DNA from: Spirogloea muscicola
Lineage: Eukaryota > Streptophyta > Zygnematophyceae > Spirogloeales > Spirogloeaceae
DNA: 18,562 nucleotides
Assembly (NCBI GenBank): GCA_009602725.1
Contig: WELB01000010.1
Location: forward strand, 1,150,727-1,169,288
Reading direction: 5' to 3'
A program made the position numbers and the translations under genes. Shown piece after piece: positions 16,425 to 18,562 of this stretch (the stretch's first letter is position 1; each line of letters starts with the position of its first letter). The notes under the pieces are model-generated. The model was not told the DNA's origin and made no database searches. It saw nothing but the letters and a program-made list of their open reading frames with translations.

Positions 16425-18562
16425 TCAGTAGGGGCGGGATCGATAGCCTCGATCACCACCCCTGTCTGGCCCGCCGCCGCCGCCGCCGCCGCCGTAGCCG
16501 CGTCCGCCTCCGCGGAAACCCCCGCTGCAAAGGTCATTGTGTGCTTGATGCTGTTAGCAGCCAAAGCACAAGATGGAGGAAGGCAGGCATGCAATGGCAG
16601 GCACAGCGCGGGCAGCGACAAAAGGCTACTTGGACAGAAGGGGCTTACCCCCGTCCATAGCCGCCACCGGCGGGCGGGCGAGGCGCCGACTTGGCGGCCA
16701 TGGTGACTTTTATCTGCTTGCCTCGCAGCTCGTGATCTGCAGCACCAAGTACAACAGTATTGCGCAGGTCAAACGCCAAATCAATTAGCTGTTGCTGCCA
16801 GCACACGGCCATTCAAGGCCTGCCTTGGCAACAACCTGTTTACAGGGACGCATCTATACCAGTCCCTGGTGCAAAAGTGTGAATCAAGCAGATCACTGCT
16901 TGACCTGCTTCCAGTTTCTGGACCCACATCTCTGGACATCGCGCATAGTTGGGGCGATTTCTGAAAGCAATAGGTGTCCATGGGAGTATTTGGATGGCCA
17001 AAACAAGGCCAATCTGCAAGCACGCCCTATGCTGCGGCATGGTGAGCAGGAGCCATGACTCACTGTTGAAAAAGCCGCCTGCGCTGTGTGCAGCCTGAGG
17101 ATCCTCATAAGTCAACGCTGCGTCGCCCTTGGGCTTCCCTCCCTCATCCTGGTACAGCTTGATGTTCCATGGCCACTGGTCCTTGTACCCTCGCTTTTGC
17201 TTTATCCTCGCTACCTGCCCGCAGACGACGGCAATTTGACAACCTCAGCGTCAGCACCAATGACAGCTCTCGCTATTCATGGTGGCAGCGCAATTGCTGG
17301 CAGGAGCTTGCTGATTGAGGGATGCGCCATTTGACTGGAGCGCTGCCCAAGTGAGGTCCCAATCGAGCGACGATGAGGAAGAAAGCAGATGCGTGCCTGC
17401 CCAATACCGCCGAAGAGGTCCTTGAGCTCGTCAATGGTAACATCGGTCGGCAGATTCTCAATGTAAATCCGCGTGTTGTCGCACGTCTCGTCGCATGTTT
17501 CGTCGCATTGCTTCACTTTGGGGCCCCCGTCCTCGCCACCACCGTCGTTGTCATTGTAGTCATTGCCGCCGCTGTTGGTGCTGCCACCATAGCCGCCACC
17601 GGTGTCTCCACCCCCTTTGTCGCCGTAGCCACCGCCGCCGCCACGGCCACCGAAGCCGCCTCCCGCACCACCACCTCCATACCCCCCACCACCGCCGCCG
17701 CCGCTGCGACCGCCATAACCCCTGTCTGACGACCTATCAGCACCATACCCGCCGCCGCCGCCGCCGCCGCTGCCGCCGCCGCTGCCGCCAGGTTTCGGGG
17801 CTCCACACTTGTTGCACTCTGTGCGGCGTGCAAAGTTATTGTTTCCGCAGCTGCAAGCAGCACAGAAGCCAGAGGAGCAGCTAAACCCACAGCAAGCGCC
17901 AACACCAGAGCAACACCCTTGTGCCGTGCTGCGGCCCACTGCACATCAGAGGCCTTGCAGCTCCGCCTATTGCCAGAAGCGGCCTAGTCAAGTCACGAAC
18001 GACGTCCCAGCAACCTCCACCAGACAGCACTGCCAAGCCCGGGCCGGTCTTTCTGACAACCGCCTGCGCCCAGCGTGAAGGCGCCAGGCACTCGTGGCCC
18101 TCGCATGCGAACGGAGCCCACCGCGTCGTTCGGCTTCGCAGTACTTAAAGCTGCCGTCTGTGGCTACACTCAAAACGAGTGGCGGACGCCACTTGGGCTA
18201 CCAAGTAAGCGGAGGCTTTGCACGGACCCTGGGTCGGGGCACATCCAGTCCTCGCCGCGACCGCCTCCTCCGCCGCCGCGGCCGCCGCCATAACCGCCGC
18301 CGCCGCCGCCGCCGCCGCTGCTGCCGCGGTACCCACCTGCGCCGGCAACCATGAGGCCGTGAGGTTGTAAACCCTGCACCACTCGCCTCAGCCATACTGG
18401 AATTAGGGCTTACAGGGCATCAGCGCCAAGGGGCAACGCCTTTACCCCCGCCGCCGCGATCTCCGTAGCCGCCTCCGCCGCCGCCGCGATCTCCGTAGCC
18501 GCCGCCGCCGCCGCCGCTTCTGCCGCCGTAGGCACCGCCGCCGTAGCCGCCGCCGCCGCCCG
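16425..18562 (-). CDS. TAF15: TAF15/FET-like RNA-binding protein (RanBP2 zinc finger, RRM, RGG), 5' end outside window
   Basis: This is a nuclear RNA-binding protein of the FUS/EWS/TAF15 type, a family tied to transcription and RNA processing. Exons on the minus strand: 18562-18446 (partial), 18336-18228, 17850-17397, 17214-17064, 16736-16649 and 16524-16425. Together they give 338 visible residues with continuous phase. The order is a Gly/Tyr/Arg-rich tract with GYGDRGG units, then a RanBP2-type finger assembled across a junction (W-x-C-x4-C ... ARRTEC-x2-C). A second Gly-rich tract and a CDETCDETCDNT stretch precede the RRM (IYIENLP as RNP2; the LFGGIGQVARIKQKRGYKDQ and KGDAALTYED segments, the latter as RNP1). 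The RRM is followed by AAKSAPRPPAGGG, an RGG tract and the C-terminus RGYRSRPY. The last residues resemble the PY nuclear-import signal of FUS/TAF15. The intron between 17397 and 17214 starts with GC (CAG then GCACGC); RRM conservation requires this junction. The start codon lies beyond the right edge. Confidence 0.92.

Noticed and set aside
17402-17410. GTATTG as donor of the RRM intron
   Set aside because: It is out of phase with the GTAGCG exon, and the only in-phase acceptor nearby would delete the GGIGQV part of the conserved RRM.
4625-18562. The four host genes as a gene cluster or new system
   Set aside because: Orientations differ, products belong to unrelated housekeeping or stress functions, and no shared regulatory motif was found.

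Overview
The window looks like nuclear DNA of a green alga; a trebouxiophyte or other chlorophyte is my inference. The coding exons are very GC-rich, with long GGC/GCC runs that encode Gly and Ala tracts. Every host gene is split by several introns of roughly 110-390 nt. TGTAA, the usual algal polyadenylation signal, occurs behind two of the genes. The protein families present (plant-type MTP12 zinc transporter, Em/LEA group 1, cis-prenyltransferase, TAF15-like RNA-binding protein) fit the plant lineage. One N at 15203 marks draft sequence.

Layout. 1-4260 (minus strand) is transposon: a LINE-type reverse-transcriptase ORF with an N-terminal zinc finger, broken by a frameshift near 300 and running off the left edge. 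Just 5' of it lies a 5'-truncated copy of the C-terminal half of a similar element (zinc knuckle plus restriction-like endonuclease), carrying its own stop and frameshift. 4289-4397 holds a dispersed repeat and a short tandem duplication. 4625-8694 (plus strand) is an 11-exon CDF zinc transporter resembling plant MTP12. 8695-9445 is the shared 3' intergenic region of two convergent genes. 9446-10139 (minus) is a three-exon Em-like LEA gene. About 3.4 kb without a recognisable gene follows (10140-13610), with G-box/ABRE motifs and several degenerate repeats. 13611-15145 (minus) is a three-exon cis-prenyltransferase. 15146-16424 is a GC-rich intergenic stretch. 16425 to the right edge (minus) is a TAF15/FET-like RNA-binding protein with RanBP2 zinc finger, RRM, RGG-rich regions and a C-terminal PY motif; its 5' end lies outside the window.

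The four host genes show no sign of forming one pathway; this looks like ordinary nuclear gene neighbourhood. I reconstructed the exon structures by hand from reading frame, splice phase and family conservation. Phases join without a break through all four host genes. Two introns appear to use GC donors. I did not find a convincing new biological system. The most noteworthy items are the head-to-tail broken LINE copies, the altered metal-site motif in the zinc transporter, the GC-AG introns, the ABRE-like pair upstream of the LEA gene and the small hairpin-bearing repeat family.
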